From the NCBI GenBank assembly GCA_021904315.1, contig CM038909.1, forward strand, positions 21,738,212-21,802,211: DNA of 64,000 nucleotides. The letters run 5' to 3'. This stretch comes from Sphagnum magellanicum. Taxonomy: Eukaryota > Streptophyta > Sphagnopsida > Sphagnales > Sphagnaceae. A program made the position numbers and the translations under genes. Of this stretch, positions 49,798-61,700 are shown in pieces (within the stretch, counting starts at the first letter, position 1; every line of letters begins with the position of its first letter). The notes beneath the pieces were generated by a model. That model was not told where the DNA came from and ran no database searches. It saw only the letters and a list, made by a program, of their open reading frames with translations.

Positions 49798-52700
49798 ATG
49801 AAGAGGAGCAGAGAGGAGAATAAAGGGGGTCCGCAAGTGAAGAGGGCGGCAGCAGCAGCTGGAGGAGGAGGACCCTCTGGAGAGATGTCGTCGGAGGCGG
49901 CTGTGGCGCACCAGCGGCTGACAACAGAGGATGCGCTCAGTTACCTCAAGGCCGTGAAGGACAAATTCAATGAGGACAAGGGCAAGTACGAGGAGTTTCT
50001 TGCCACCATGAAGGATTTCAAGGCGCAGAGGATCGACACGGCGGGGGTGATCGAGCGCGTGAAGGAGCTTTTCAAGGGACACAGAGCACTCATCCTGGGA
50101 TTCAATACGTTCCTTCCTGAGGGTTACGAAATCACGTTGCCGGAGGAGGAGACGACAGCAACAGCAACAGCCACCACCTCCGAGCAGCAGAAGAAGCAGC
50201 CGGTGGAGTTCGATCAAGCCATCAACTATGTGAACAAGATCAAGGCGCGGTTCCAGAGTGATGAGCATGTGTACAAGGCTTTCCTGGAGATTCTCAACAT
50301 GTACCGGAAGGGAAACAAGAGCATCAGTGAAGTTTACCAGGAAGTGGCAACCCTGTTCTACAACCACCCTGACCTACTGGAGGAATTCACCTGTTTTCTT
50401 CCCGAATCCACTGGCGGCTCTGGTGCGGTGTCGAATGTCAACAGCCATCATCATCAGCAGCATCATCATCCTCTTGCCAGGTCTTCTACTCAGCAGCAGC
50501 AGCAGCATCATCCAAAGCGCGAGGACAAATCTTCTTCCGCTCCTGTGCGTACCACCCCTGTGGTCAGTAAAATCATACCCAAGAAGGAGAAGCCTGGCGA
50601 CCATGGTGGTGGCAGCAATCGAGACAGACATGGTGGTGCTGTTGTGAAGATTGAAAGGGAGCGCAAGAAGGGGGAGAAAGAAAGAGATAAGAAGGATGAG
50701 CCGGAGCGCAAGGTGCGTGGTGGTGGTGGTGGTGTTGATCATCATCATCGGAAGGAAGCAAATAGCCATGGTGGTGGAGAGAAGGATATGGATTTGGATG
50801 CCATGCAGAGGTTGCCAACAAAGAGGCAGTCTGCAAGGCGGGCAGATGAGCTTATCCGTATTCAATCAAAAGCCGGTGAAGCTGGGGAAGCTTATGCTTC
50901 GGGTGGGGCTGGACCATCACTGGAGGATCTCGGTAAGAATGCCTCAAGCTTGCCAGCTTTTGTTGAGAAGGTGAAGTCGAGGCTGCGAAACCGTGAAACT
51001 TACCAGGAATTCCTCAAGTGTCTTAACATCTTCAACCAAGAGATCATCAGCCGCAGTGAGCTGCAAAGAGTGGTGGGTGACATTCTTGGCAAGCATGCTG
51101 ACCTCATGGAAGGCTTCAATGAATTTCTCACTCACTGCGAAAATGAGGGCAACCTGGCAGGTGTGTTCAGCAGCCGCAATTTGGGAGGAGAGTTTGCAGA
51201 TGAGCAGAAGCCAAAGATTGAGAAAGATCGTGAAAGGGACAGTGAGAAAGACAAGGAGCGTGATAGAGACAAGGAGAAAGAAAGAGAAGGTGAGCGACAC
51301 AGGGAAAAAGACAAGGAGAGGGATGTGAAACCTAGCAAGGAAGCGCTACATAAGGTTTCTGGTATCCCTAACAAGGACAAGTTCATGAACAAACCCATTT
51401 CAGAGCTTGATCTGTCGAATTGTGAGCAATGTACTCCGAGCTATCGGTTGCTGCCAAAGCATTATCCCAGACCTATATCCAGCCACCGCAACTCGCTGGC
51501 TGATTCGGTGTTAAATGACAGTTGGGTGTCTGTCACATCTGGTAGTGAGGACTACTCCTTCAAACACATGCGCAAGAACCAGTACGAGGAAAGCCTGTTC
51601 CGCTGTGAAGATGACCGGTATGAACTCGACATGCTGTTGGAGACGACCCTCAGCACTGCAAATCTTGTCGGTGAATCTGTCGAGAAGCCTCTGGATGGAG
51701 TGAAGCAAGAGTCTCCTCATCACCTTCCAGACCAACTCTCGGCAATCCATTTGAGGTCGATCGAACGTGTTTATGGGGATCATGGTGCTGACATCATTGA
51801 ACTTCTGCGGAAGAACCCAATACCAACAGCACCTGTCGTTTACCATCGCCTCAGGCAGAAGCAGGAGGAGTGGAGCAATTGTCGAGTGGAGATGAACAAG
51901 GTTTGGTCTGAAGTTTACACCAAGAACTCGTACAAGGCTCTGGATCATCGCAGTTTCTACTTCCGACAACAAGACAAACGGAGTCTTAGCACCAAGGGAT
52001 TGCTTGCAGAGATCAAGGAGCTCAACGAGAAGAAGAGAAGTGAAGACGATTACTTGCTTGCAACTGCTGCTGGGAGTCACCGCCCACTGCTTCCAGACCT
52101 GCGACTTGAGTATCCTGATCCTGCAATATATCAAGATCTGTACCAGATTATCAAGTATGCGTGTGAGGAAGCTTGCACAACAACAGAGCAGGCAGAGAAG
52201 ATTTTACGAATCTGGACAACGTTTCTGGAGCCCATGCTTGGTATACCTCCACGGCTTCATGGAATGGATGATATGGAGCCGTATTTGAAAGCAGAAGAAG
52301 CTCTTGAGCCCAAAGGCAGTGGCTCTAGTTCGAGGGTTAGCAGTGCTGGGGCCAATGCAGAAGGGTGTGATACCGATGTTCTTGCTACAAATGCTGGGGT
52401 GATGGAAGAAGTTGCTACTGCTAGAAGTAATCTTGTGGCAGATGGTGAGAGTGCAGGAGCAGTTCAGACTGCTGATACAAACAGGGAGGGTTCCATCCTG
52501 ACAGATGGAGCACATAGGAAAGAGAAACCTGAATCTGCAAGCCTTGAAATTGAGGGTTCTCTAGGAGTAGAGAAGTTGCAGATTTCAAGAGTTACAAATC
52601 CCTCTTTTGGCTTAAAGTTGCCAGTGGAAAATGTGATGTACAATGGCAAGGTGATGACAACCACAAGCAGGGTTCCTATTGAAATTGGAGCAGGTCTGCC

Positions 52701-54345
52701 AGCAATGGGCAGAATGCATAGTGGAGACCAAGAACCAGGTCGAATTGGTGCAGCAGAGGTTGGTGCACATGCTTCAAACCAAAGTAGTGTACAAGAAATT
52801 GGGGCTGAGGAACCCAATGTGTGGGGGAGAGGTGTTGCTGCTGCTGGTGAGGAGGAGGAGTTGAAGGCTTCAAGGTTGAAGCTGAAGGTTGGCCCTGCAG
52901 CAGCAGCAGCAGCAGAGGATGTACAGATGAGTGAGGGGTTTGCACTGGCAGAGAGGGAAGAGGGTGAACTATCCCCCTCACCTGAACTGGAGGACCGAAA
53001 CAAGGCTACTACTCTTGTAGGTGAGCTGAGATCTTACCATGTGGGCCAGGCTTCTGAAGAGAATGGCATAGAAGGATTCGGGCATGATCACAAGGATGTG
53101 GATGGTGCTAGAGGGCTTGAAGCTGGGGAGCATGATGTAGACGAGGATGATGAAGGAGAAGAGCATAGTGGTCATAAATCAAGTGGGAATAGTGATGATG
53201 CATCAGAAGCTGGGGAAGAAGCCTTTGAGAGTGGTTCAGGAGAAGACTTATCAGAGCATGAGGATGATGATGATGATGAAGGCAAAGCAGAAAGTGAGGG
53301 GCATCATGCTGAAGACATGGCAGATGCTGATGATGGAGAAGGTGATGGCCATTCCTCCCTAGCCTCACCTGGCGATCGCTCATTCTCCAACTGCCGGCCA
53401 CTGGCTGAACATGTGACAACAACAGCAGATGTGTTGTCCAGTGCTGCAACTGCCTGCAACAGACCTTCTCAGGAACGTGTTTTCTATGGCCATGACTTGT
53501 TCTATGTGCTCTTTAGGCTCCATCAAACCTTGTACGAACGGATCCTATCAGCTAAAACACATGCAACAACTTCAGAGCAGAAGTGGAGGTTGACAAAGGA
53601 CACAGCTCCACCAAACTTCTACTTAAGATTTATGCTGATTCTCTTTAGTCTGCTGGATGGATCAGTAGACAATGCAAAGTTTGAGGATGAATGCCGAGCC
53701 ATTATTGGCACTCAGTCATATGTCCTCTTTACCCTTGACAAGCTCATCTTCAAGCTTGTGAAACAGCTCCAAGTCGTGGCATCAGATGATGTGGCAGCTA
53801 AACTGCTATCTCTTTATGCATATGAGCGGGCAGCGGAGCATGCTGATGACATATACCATGCCAATGTTTGTGTCTTGCTGCATGATGAGAGCATATATAG
53901 GATTGTTTCCATGAGCAAACCTGCTGAGTTACTGATCCAGCTCATGGACAGAGGCACAGAGAAGCTGGAAGTCCCAGCCAACTCTTTGGAGTGGTCTTTC
54001 CAGAATTACCTGGACGACTTTCTGCTCTCAGTGCCACCTGCGAAAAGCAAACATGCTGTGTTTCTGATTCGAAACAAGAAGAAGTTTGCTCACCAGGAGG
54101 ATAGTGATGAGGCAGCAGACTGGACTGTGATGGAGAATGCCAGTGTTGTGAATGGCTTGGAATACAAAATTTCTTGTAAGACGTACAAAGTTTCATACGT
54201 GCTGGATACTGAGGACCTTTTTGTTCGCCGTGTTAAACGACGGTCTGAATCTGACCTTGCTCTGTATGAGAGAAATCGGAATCAACGTCGTCGCATCTTC
54301 GGTCAATGGATTGACAAATCAGTTACTTCTGTTGATGACAGGTAA
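49798..54345 (+). CDS. SIN3-like transcriptional corepressor, intronless 1515 codons
   Basis: Nuclear scaffold that links DNA-binding repressors to histone deacetylases. The N-terminal MKRSREE matches plant SIN3-like (SNL) starts. PAH1 is at about residues 40-107 (LTTEDALSYLKAVKDKFN..VKELFKGH..GFNTFLPEGYEITL). PAH2 is at 136-204 (FDQAINYVNKIKARF..TCFLPES) and PAH3 at 386-448 (LPAFVEKVKSRLRNRETYQEF..EFLTHCE). The HDAC-interaction region, about 534-645, carries SELDLSNCEQCTPSYRLLP, DSWVSVTSGSEDYSFKHMRK and YELDMLLE. The Sin3 C-terminal domain from about 1227 carries RVFYGHDLFYVLFRLHQTLY, FEDECRAIIGTQSYVLFTLD and KLVKQLQ. Between domains lie a His/Gln-rich tract (~216-245), a Lys/Arg/Glu repeat tract (~475-510) and an Asp/Glu-rich stretch (~1110-1180). 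No intron interrupts the frame. The protein looks complete and functional. Confidence 0.95.
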   Translation: MKRSREENKGGPQVKRAAAAAGGGGPSGEMSSEAAVAHQRLTTEDALSYLKAVKDKFNEDKGKYEEFLATMKDFKAQRIDTAGVIERVKELFKGHRALILGFNTFLPEGYEITLPEEETTATATATTSEQQKKQPVEFDQAINYVNKIKARFQSDEHVYKAFLEILNMYRKGNKSISEVYQEVATLFYNHPDLLEEFTCFLPESTGGSGAVSNVNSHHHQQHHHPLARSSTQQQQQHHPKREDKSSSAPVRTTPVVSKIIPKKEKPGDHGGGSNRDRHGGAVVKIERERKKGEKERDKKDEPERKVRGGGGGVDHHHRKEANSHGGGEKDMDLDAMQRLPTKRQSARRADELIRIQSKAGEAGEAYASGGAGPSLEDLGKNASSLPAFVEKVKSRLRNRETYQEFLKCLNIFNQEIISRSELQRVVGDILGKHADLMEGFNEFLTHCENEGNLAGVFSSRNLGGEFADEQKPKIEKDRERDSEKDKERDRDKEKEREGERHREKDKERDVKPSKEALHKVSGIPNKDKFMNKPISELDLSNCEQCTPSYRLLPKHYPRPISSHRNSLADSVLNDSWVSVTSGSEDYSFKHMRKNQYEESLFRCEDDRYELDMLLETTLSTANLVGESVEKPLDGVKQESPHHLPDQLSAIHLRSIERVYGDHGADIIELLRKNPIPTAPVVYHRLRQKQEEWSNCRVEMNKVWSEVYTKNSYKALDHRSFYFRQQDKRSLSTKGLLAEIKELNEKKRSEDDYLLATAAGSHRPLLPDLRLEYPDPAIYQDLYQIIKYACEEACTTTEQAEKILRIWTTFLEPMLGIPPRLHGMDDMEPYLKAEEALEPKGSGSSSRVSSAGANAEGCDTDVLATNAGVMEEVATARSNLVADGESAGAVQTADTNREGSILTDGAHRKEKPESASLEIEGSLGVEKLQISRVTNPSFGLKLPVENVMYNGKVMTTTSRVPIEIGAGLPAMGRMHSGDQEPGRIGAAEVGAHASNQSSVQEIGAEEPNVWGRGVAAAGEEEELKASRLKLKVGPAAAAAAEDVQMSEGFALAEREEGELSPSPELEDRNKATTLVGELRSYHVGQASEENGIEGFGHDHKDVDGARGLEAGEHDVDEDDEGEEHSGHKSSGNSDDASEAGEEAFESGSGEDLSEHEDDDDDEGKAESEGHHAEDMADADDGEGDGHSSLASPGDRSFSNCRPLAEHVTTTADVLSSAATACNRPSQERVFYGHDLFYVLFRLHQTLYERILSAKTHATTSEQKWRLTKDTAPPNFYLRFMLILFSLLDGSVDNAKFEDECRAIIGTQSYVLFTLDKLIFKLVKQLQVVASDDVAAKLLSLYAYERAAEHADDIYHANVCVLLHDESIYRIVSMSKPAELLIQLMDRGTEKLEVPANSLEWSFQNYLDDFLLSVPPAKSKHAVFLIRNKKKFAHQEDSDEAADWTVMENASVVNGLEYKISCKTYKVSYVLDTEDLFVRRVKRRSESDLALYERNRNQRRRIFGQWIDKSVTSVDDR

Positions 54346-56887
54346 CATCCCCCAAAAAAATGCCTAGAAATAATGTCATACTGATAATGTTTCCTTAGTA
54401 TTTTCCTCAGCAGCTACAATCAGTGGGTCATCGTGTGTACCTGGATATAGGTTGTGGGGTATAGGGTATTTTGTTGTTTCAGATGAAACCTAATGAGACT
54501 AATACTCAAACAGTGGCATCTTGGGTTCTAGATTCTAGTACATGATGAAGAATTCCTGAAGATGATCAACCCATGACTGTCAAGGTCAACTGGGAGGCCT
54601 GATGGGTTTCAGAAGCTCCCCTTTAGCATGATCATTGGCTGGAGATGAACCCTGAAATCAATGCCAAATCAGCATGGGTGTGGTTCACACCTGCTTGTTG
54701 TAATGGTCAGGTTCAGCATCTAGTTATCAGCCAGGGGTACAATGAGTACATGTGTAGTAACACCAGATTTCTGGGTGGTTCTTACTCTTTGGTTGTTTCA
54801 TGTGCCTTTTGCAGTGTCGCCATTGCAGATACCTGCCAGAATGCAATGGAGTAGATCAGACTTATTACACGGACCACACTCTGGTACGAAACACATTCTA
54901 TCCGACTTTGGGGTCCATTGTGATTGAATTTGCAACATCACACATAGCTCTACCAGATAGCTTTTGCTTCCTAGTTTTCTGTCAAGAATATTAGTGTGTC
55001 AGCCATCACAGTTGGGCTCCTCACATGACTCATGATAGCAATGTAGATGCTCTAATATGCTCTGGGCACATTATTCTCGAGGTTTCTGCAGTTGAAAAGT
55101 TGCAGAAAACTTAAGTTGATGGCAGAAGCAAGAGAGACATGCCAGCCTGCATGCCCTTCACAAGCAGAGTCTTGCCCAGTTGTGCCACACTATTGACAAT
55201 CTAGGAAGTTTATTTCAGAGTATTGCTGCAACATGTCGAAGAAGCCAGGTGGTAATGAACCTGTTTGTGATGTTGCTTGTGCTATACAGTTGTCCAAGCT
55301 AGTGACGGCCATCTCAAGCTGACATTGTTCCAAAGTGTTGTGGGCAATGTCACTGTGTGCCTGAACAAAACTTTTTAGCAAACTCGAGGTCCTGTGCTTT
55401 TGATGTTGGTGGCACCACTGGTTTTCCCAAAATCTTTGGTGGAAATATGTTTAGTGTACAAGCGGTCACAGAATGAGGATCTTTGGTCCCATTTCTCTCT
55501 GCGCAATTTTCTTGAGCAGGGGAAGAACATGAAGCAGTTAGTGGCTGCCTGAAAACTGAATGCTCTTTTGAAACTTGATCCAGATTCATAGCTAGGGAAA
55601 ACACAACAGGGCTTTCTCAGGATGCCGATGCCTGGTGGCTACTAATATGGAGATCTTAGCCTCTCTACATTTGCTACAAACTTCACTGTCCAGATTGATC
55701 AATCACCATGATGAACCATGTAGAAGAAAATGGTGGGTTATGTTGGGAACATCTTCATTGATGGTCTGACAAAGTGCCATGACCATGACCTCACCATGAT
55801 GTTGTGCATACTCCTGGAGGGAGAGACATTGGGCATCTATTTGCCTGGCTTTGCAACAGTTTTCCACATTGAAATTTTGTTATTAGTCCTTTGCTCACAC
55901 GCTTGCAATTATTAAGGATTCTTTTCTGCTGTTCCTTTGCAAAAATATTGCCCAAAAATATGGCTGGCAAGCATTCATTTAAATATTTGCCTTCCTGTTT
56001 TCTACACTATACTTCTAATTCTGATAGTTTGATGTTGTCACAATAACTTAGTTTTTGTGAGTTCACAATTTCCCTTTGACACAAAATTCATGCATTCTGC
56101 TGCATTTTCCCTTCGCTACAAAATTCATGTATTGTGTTCTTTTATGTGTGTCAAAAGTATACAGGCTTGTGTTGGCTACTTAGCTGGAACAAGTCTGGTT
56201 GGTGTGAAGAGATTTTGACAGACGAGGTGCTGTACTTAAGCACTTGAAAGGTTAGTGTGCATATCATGCACACCTCTGATGATGCAAAATACAAAATCAG
56301 TCATGCATATGAAGACCATTTCATGCACAGCAACAAATAGGAAGTCTGATTTGGAGATGCTGTGCCAAAATGTGACAGATGGCTTTCAAATTTTGAGGAA
56401 ACAATTCTACAAAGATCTATATTCTGGGTTTCTGTCACTGTCTCTGGAAGCAATGGCAAGACTAACTCTCATGATGTGGGTGGCTAGCACTCAGTAATTT
56501 AGTGTAGATAGTATCACCTCATGAAGCACTGAAAATCAGACCACAAACCAGTCACATAGAATTATGCCAATATTTAGGACACATAAATGTGTGTAAATAG
56601 TGATAATCAGAACAAAACTGAGGGGAGAAAATATCAAACAAAGTCTTGGTCCCATTCCTCACTATCAATGGACACCACTAGTGCCACCAAGCAAAGCAGA
56701 ACTCAGTTAACTTTGTTCATATTCTGTTGGTAGGAGCTACAATTTACTCCCCACCCTACAGAGACAACCCCAGGAGCCTATCATGACTTGCGGTGAGTGC
56801 AGCATACATAGTGCTGCTGTAAGGGAGCTATAATAAGAACAAATTCCAGTGAATCATGCAGGCATTTGCCCACCAAACAGCAATGCT
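54346..56887. other. Intergenic region, SIN3-like 3' UTR and downstream of GSA
   Basis: The two genes converge here. After the stop the sequence has a short A7 run but no long poly-A. The remaining ~2.5 kb has genic composition and may include long 3' UTRs. Frames are short and unrecognised. Confidence 0.4.
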
Positions 56888-59800
56888 TCAAATGCTCTTC
56901 AAAACTTCTTTAGCTGCAGCAATTGTGAAGGCAACATCTTCTTCTGTGTGGGCAAGGCCTGTGAAACCTGCTTCATATTGGGATGGTGCCAAGTATACTC
57001 CTCTCTCTAGCATACCCCTGCTCAGACAAACCACAGAAAACTTCAGATTCAGAGGGCAGGAATGCAAGCATACACCATAATTGTCACTGATTATGAGCCC
57101 ATTAGTGTTGTCTTACTTGTCAAGGGCCACTGCTGGTAAAGCTCTACTTCATAAATCAACTTTCCACATCCACCTTGAGAAGATTGGAAGACTCTCAAAC
57201 TTTGAACCTAATCTGAAATTGCAATAACTTGGAAGGGGCCTGCTTAGGAAGCATATCAGGAGAACAATCCAACCTGTGAAACTTTGCAAACTTTGCAGTA
57301 TCACTCCTCTTGGCATCTTCAAAATTATTTACAGGGCCTGCTGTGAAGAAGAAACCAAACATGCCACGGATGTGTCCACCACATACATCATGTCCAGCTT
57401 CTCGTGCAGCCTGAAGAATACCTTGAGTAAGCTTCCCAGTTACTTCATCCAGGTACTCATAGGTTCCAGCCTTTTGCAACCGTTGGAGTGTGTAGATACC
57501 AGCCGTCATGGCTAAAGGATTGCCACTGAGTGTGCCTGCTTGATACACAGGCCCTGCAGGTGCCACCAACTCCATAATTTCTCTCTTTCCTCCATAGGCT
57601 CCAACAGGTAATCCACCCCCAATGATCTTACCCAAAGTGGTAAGATCAGGAGTGATACCAAAATACTCTTGTGCACCCCCATAAGCTATCCGAAAGCCTG
57701 TCATCACTTCATCAAAAACTAGCAAGGCTCCGTGTTCCTTAGTAATTTCCCTCAGACCCTCCAGAAATTCTATCTTGGGAACAATGAAACCTGAGTTTCC
57801 TACCACAGGCTCCAAGATAACTGCTGCAATATTATTCTTGTGGTTTGCAAAAATCTCCCTAACAGCCTCCAAGTCATTGTAAGGTGCTGTAAGGGTGGGT
57901 GCTGTAGCAGCTTGAGGAACACCTGGTGAGTCAGGGAGCCCAAGGGTTGCTACACCACTACCAGCCTTCACCAGGAAAGGGTCAGCATGGCCATGGTAAC
58001 ATCCTTCAAACTTGACGATCATTTGGCGTCCTGTGTAGGCACGAGCTACGCGAAGCATACCCATGCAAGCCTCTGTTCCTGAGTTCACAAACCGCACCAT
58101 TTCAATGCTTGGCACTGCCTTTATCACCATATCTGCCAGAATGTTCTCTAGCGCACAAGGTGCCCCAAAACTTGTCCCTTTCTTAAGGGCTTCAACAAGT
58201 TTGGCATTCACCTGCATGAGAATAGCAATCCTGTGTTAAAAAAAATTTAGTGTCGAAATGTGAATACAACAGAAGCTGGCTATTTTGCAGATGCTTCTTA
58301 ATTTACAGCTGTGAGTAAAGCACCAATACAAGAGGTGTGACATGAAGCACTTGGTAAAACAAATAACCCACCTCATCATCACAATGTCCAATGATAGCAG
58401 GACCCCATGTTCCAACATAGTCAATATACTCGTTGCCATCCACATCCCATGCATGCGAACCCTTCACATGATCAAAGACAATTGGCTGTCCACCAACTGA
58501 CTTGAAGGCTCTGACTGGAGAATTTACTCCTCCGGGCATCAAATCCTGCTTATAACAGCCATACAGTGCAGGTACTTAGCTCAATTACTATGTTGTTTGG
58601 CAGACTTACACAGTCATTTCACTCTGTTCAGAAAGACATTGGGTGACTCTCATGAGCATTGAGAAATTTTCATGCTCATAGTTAAATATTGCCAGAATCA
58701 GGTGAGCAAAAGGTGCCTTTGAGTAAAAGAAAAACTCCAGACAAGGACTGAAGAACAGGGAAGAAGGAATACACAGAACAGAACACCTAGTTCAAAATGA
58801 ATTACACAACTAGCAGTATGAACAGCAGTGACAGTCTCTCAGCTGTTCCATGACCATCAAGTGTAACATGTATGATCAACTTTTCTACCACAACTTTTAC
58901 CCATTGTCTTCATCAACTCCCTACAGAGGGTATAGGCCACTGTACCCACTAGTATGCATACTGAGTTTCTGTCGCAAGTCTGAAAGCAACAGGGAGACTC
59001 AGCAATGAGACTGGCAAGCACCCTACACCAAAGAAAAGAATGGCAAACAAAGAGGGACCCAAAAAGAAAATCCAAAGAGACAGCACATAAGGAAGAAAGA
59101 ACAGAATAGAGCAGACAGAAGGGAGAAAAAGAACACAGACCAAGCAGCTTACAAAAGCTCCCCACTTACAAGACTCTATACAAAATCATTCAGAAAAAAA
59201 CTCTGAATGCTAAAATATCCAACCTTTATCTGGGGGTTTAAGCCCTACAGAATGAAGTACAAGATTTTCTTTTGCCATTTCATCTGCTCCCAAAATACAT
59301 TTCACACTGGTGGGGCTCTCTGCTGACAAAGTCAAAGTTATGCTCATTACAAATCAGTTCCTCGAGAAGTATGAGTATCTCACTGAGCAATTCAAGTAAA
59401 GATTCTCACTGTTGTGCTTTGAATTCCAGTTGATTTGTCAGAATTTTCAAAGCTTTTCTTGCAGAAAAATCAACCACAAGGGAAGGAGGAGGGGGTTATG
59501 GTGTCCTGCACATGTTACAAAAGTACAGTATCTCTCTCTCTCACTCATGACTGCTACAACAACATCCTCATTGAAGCTGGAGATTTCCATAACATTATAA
59601 CAGGAGCAGCACCACGACATCCTCGTTAAAGCTGGACATTTCCATAACATCATAACAGGAGCAGCATCACAGTCAGCCCCAGCGTTTAGGCTGCTTTTCC
59701 TCCGACGTAATAAACCCCAGACATGTATATCGCACGTCCTCTTCGTAGCTAACCATCTAGCGTGCACTGAAAAACAAGCATTTCCGAACTTCGAATCCCA

Positions 59801-59900
59801 TAGCACACTCACCTGGCTCAGAATGAATGCTCTTAACATGTATTCCACAGAGAGAGAGAGAGAGAGAGCGAGGAGAGAGAGAGACTGAGGAGTAGAGAGA

Positions 59901-59959
<59 letters not shown>

Positions 59960-60267
59960 AGAGCGAACAGACAAGGAGGTAAACAACAGAGAGAGTTGGT
60001 ATGCAGCACCTTAGCGGCGGTGAAAATCTCTTCAGACTTGGTGGTCACAAACTTCTTCTCGACAGCGAGAGCCATCCGAATGCCACTGCCGCCGCCACTA
60101 CTCCTACTTCCAACCACAGATTGTTGCTGCTGCTGCTGCAACCTAAGAAACGAGCTCCGCGAAGAAGAAGCGCAGCTATTGTCCAAAAACCTGAACCCCG
60201 ACCAGTCACCAGCCGCCGCTCCCGCTGCAACACAAGAAGCCGCAGCTCCACCGACCAAGGCCGCCAT
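56888..60267 (-). CDS. GSA: Glutamate-1-semialdehyde 2,1-aminomutase, plastid, four exons
   Basis: PLP enzyme (EC 5.4.3.8) turning glutamate 1-semialdehyde into 5-aminolevulinate, the committed precursor of chlorophyll and heme. Minus-strand exons are 60267-60010, 58545-58372, 58211-57274 and 57017-56888; intron phases are 0, 0 and 2, giving 499 residues. Exon 1 encodes an Ala/Ser-rich transit peptide starting [11 protein letters not shown], then the mature start [10 protein letters not shown]. Exon 2 begins [19 protein letters not shown]. Exon 3 has [37 protein letters not shown] and [18 protein letters not shown], whose lysine (about residue 339) binds PLP. Exon 4 has [20 protein letters not shown] and ends KEVLKSI. 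The exon 1 donor (AAG|GTGCTG) is weak but fixed by the AAK|DLMPGG junction. The ATG at 60267 is preferred over one 35 codons upstream because it gives a typical transit peptide. Confidence 0.95.
59562..59671 (+). repeat. 55-bp tandem duplication in GSA intron 1
   Basis: Copies at 59562-59616 and 59617-59671 share ACATCCTC, AAGCTGGA, ATTTCCATAACAT and ATAACAGGAGCAGCA with few differences, so the duplication is fairly recent. Confidence 0.9.
59904..59956 (+). repeat. Pure (GA)n tract in GSA intron 1 near exon 1
   Basis: About 53 bp of uninterrupted GA, with shorter impure GA tracts from 59849. On the transcribed strand it is CT-rich and lies only ~50 bp inside intron 1. Confidence 0.9.
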
Positions 60268-61700
60268 CGCAAAAAGAAAAAAACAACAACAACAGAAATT
60301 CCCTCTCCCTCTCACAAAACCCGTCCTCAAACCCCTCCTCCTCGACAGAAGACGACTCTCACCAAAAAACAAATCCTGTACTCAAATCCCTCCACCAAAA
60401 ATTCCCCCGAAAAATTCCGTCTCTGTGATCCCGTCAGAAACGATACCAAAAAAATAAAAATCTCTCCGAGATCCCTCCACAATAATTCCTCTCGCAAAAT
60501 TATTTCTGGACAAAATGCGAGACACAAAGTCGCACTCGTTTCTCTCTCTCTCGCGCGCTCGCTCCCTCCCTTTGGACGCTCTCCTTCGCTCGAACACAAA
60601 CGCATTCACACTTGGCCGCTGGATCTTATCCTCAACTGCGTTTGGATTCATAACAAGACGCGCTGTGATTGGTCCTCTCATTCTCTTAATATCCACTTTA
60701 CTTTTTTCTATAAATTTTTTTTCTCTATTTCTAAAAGGAAATTACTATTTAACCCACGATTTTTTCCCCCCCCCTTTTTTTGGGATTAATTTCCTAGGGA
60801 TCCTCCTCTCCAGGGACACTGTTTCATAAAATTGAGAGCAAAATTAAAAAAAATAAAAATAAAAATCCTTTTAGCCCTTTTAAAAACTCTTTTGAGGAGA
60901 TAATTTTAGTAAATTGGCACTTTAATGTCTCATAATAGTCTCATAATCTTGTGCCTAGATGCAAAGAGTTTTTTTTTTGGACCCATGAGTTTGTTCAAAT
61001 AGGTCCCCTTGAGTTGCTTTAAAGAGTTGGCTTAATGGATTAGTACATACATACATTTTGCACGCAAAAAGACATGCAAATTTCCAAATTTTTTAAAACA
61101 ATAGTTTGGAACTTTTAACACATCATTCTTTGTTTATACTTGGAAGATTTTACTTAGGGTGCATAAACCCTAACAATTTTGCTCACAATTTCAACTTTGC
61201 AACCAACCTCCTTGCTCCCTACTAATAGGTAGGGTTTTAGCACATTGCTTGTGTTGTTTGTTACACATTATTAAACAGTTCTTGACTTAAACTATGAACA
61301 AATTATTTCATGTCCCAATTCATTTTTTTTTTTTTTTTTTTGAGAGTAATGAAGCTCCAATGTTGTAATTAAGCATTAAGATGTCCAATCTCAAAATTGT
61401 GATTTTTGGAATTTTAAGTATTTGTCATCTTGATATAATCCTTGTGTGTATTTACATAATGTATTTAAAAAGATGGTATCTCTTTCATGAGGACAAGCTA
61501 TGATGAGTTTTTGATAAATTTGTGATGACTTGTGAACATGTCTAGATTCAAATTGCACAAAAACCTCTATTCATTTATTTTGTGCATATGAAAGGGTTTT
61601 AAGGCTTCCCTCACCAAAATGTTATAGGTCTTCTATGCATACAAGGTTCTTGCTATTGGTACTTATTTCTAAGGAACTAAGGAATGAATGAACTTGAAGT
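60268..61700 (-). promoter_or_regulatory. Upstream region of GSA, then AT-rich spacer
   Basis: 60268-60700 is CT/GA-rich and likely leader plus promoter. It has a minus-strand CCAAT word (in GACCAATCACAGCG) near 60670. From about 60700 the sequence turns AT-rich and I recognise nothing beyond a poly-T run near 61325-61341. Confidence 0.4.

Noticed and set aside
48310-50367. 685-codon minus-strand open frame
   Set aside because: It runs antisense through the SIN3-like coding start, its low-complexity leader and the minisatellite. It is a shadow of biased composition.
50374-50865. 163-codon minus-strand frame within the SIN3-like gene
   Set aside because: Antisense shadow of the His/Gln- and Lys/Glu-rich coding region.
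59447-59986. 179-codon minus-strand frame with a long Ser-Leu run in GSA intron 1
   Set aside because: It is the GA/CT microsatellite and the 55-bp duplication read through; it lies inside a well-supported intron.
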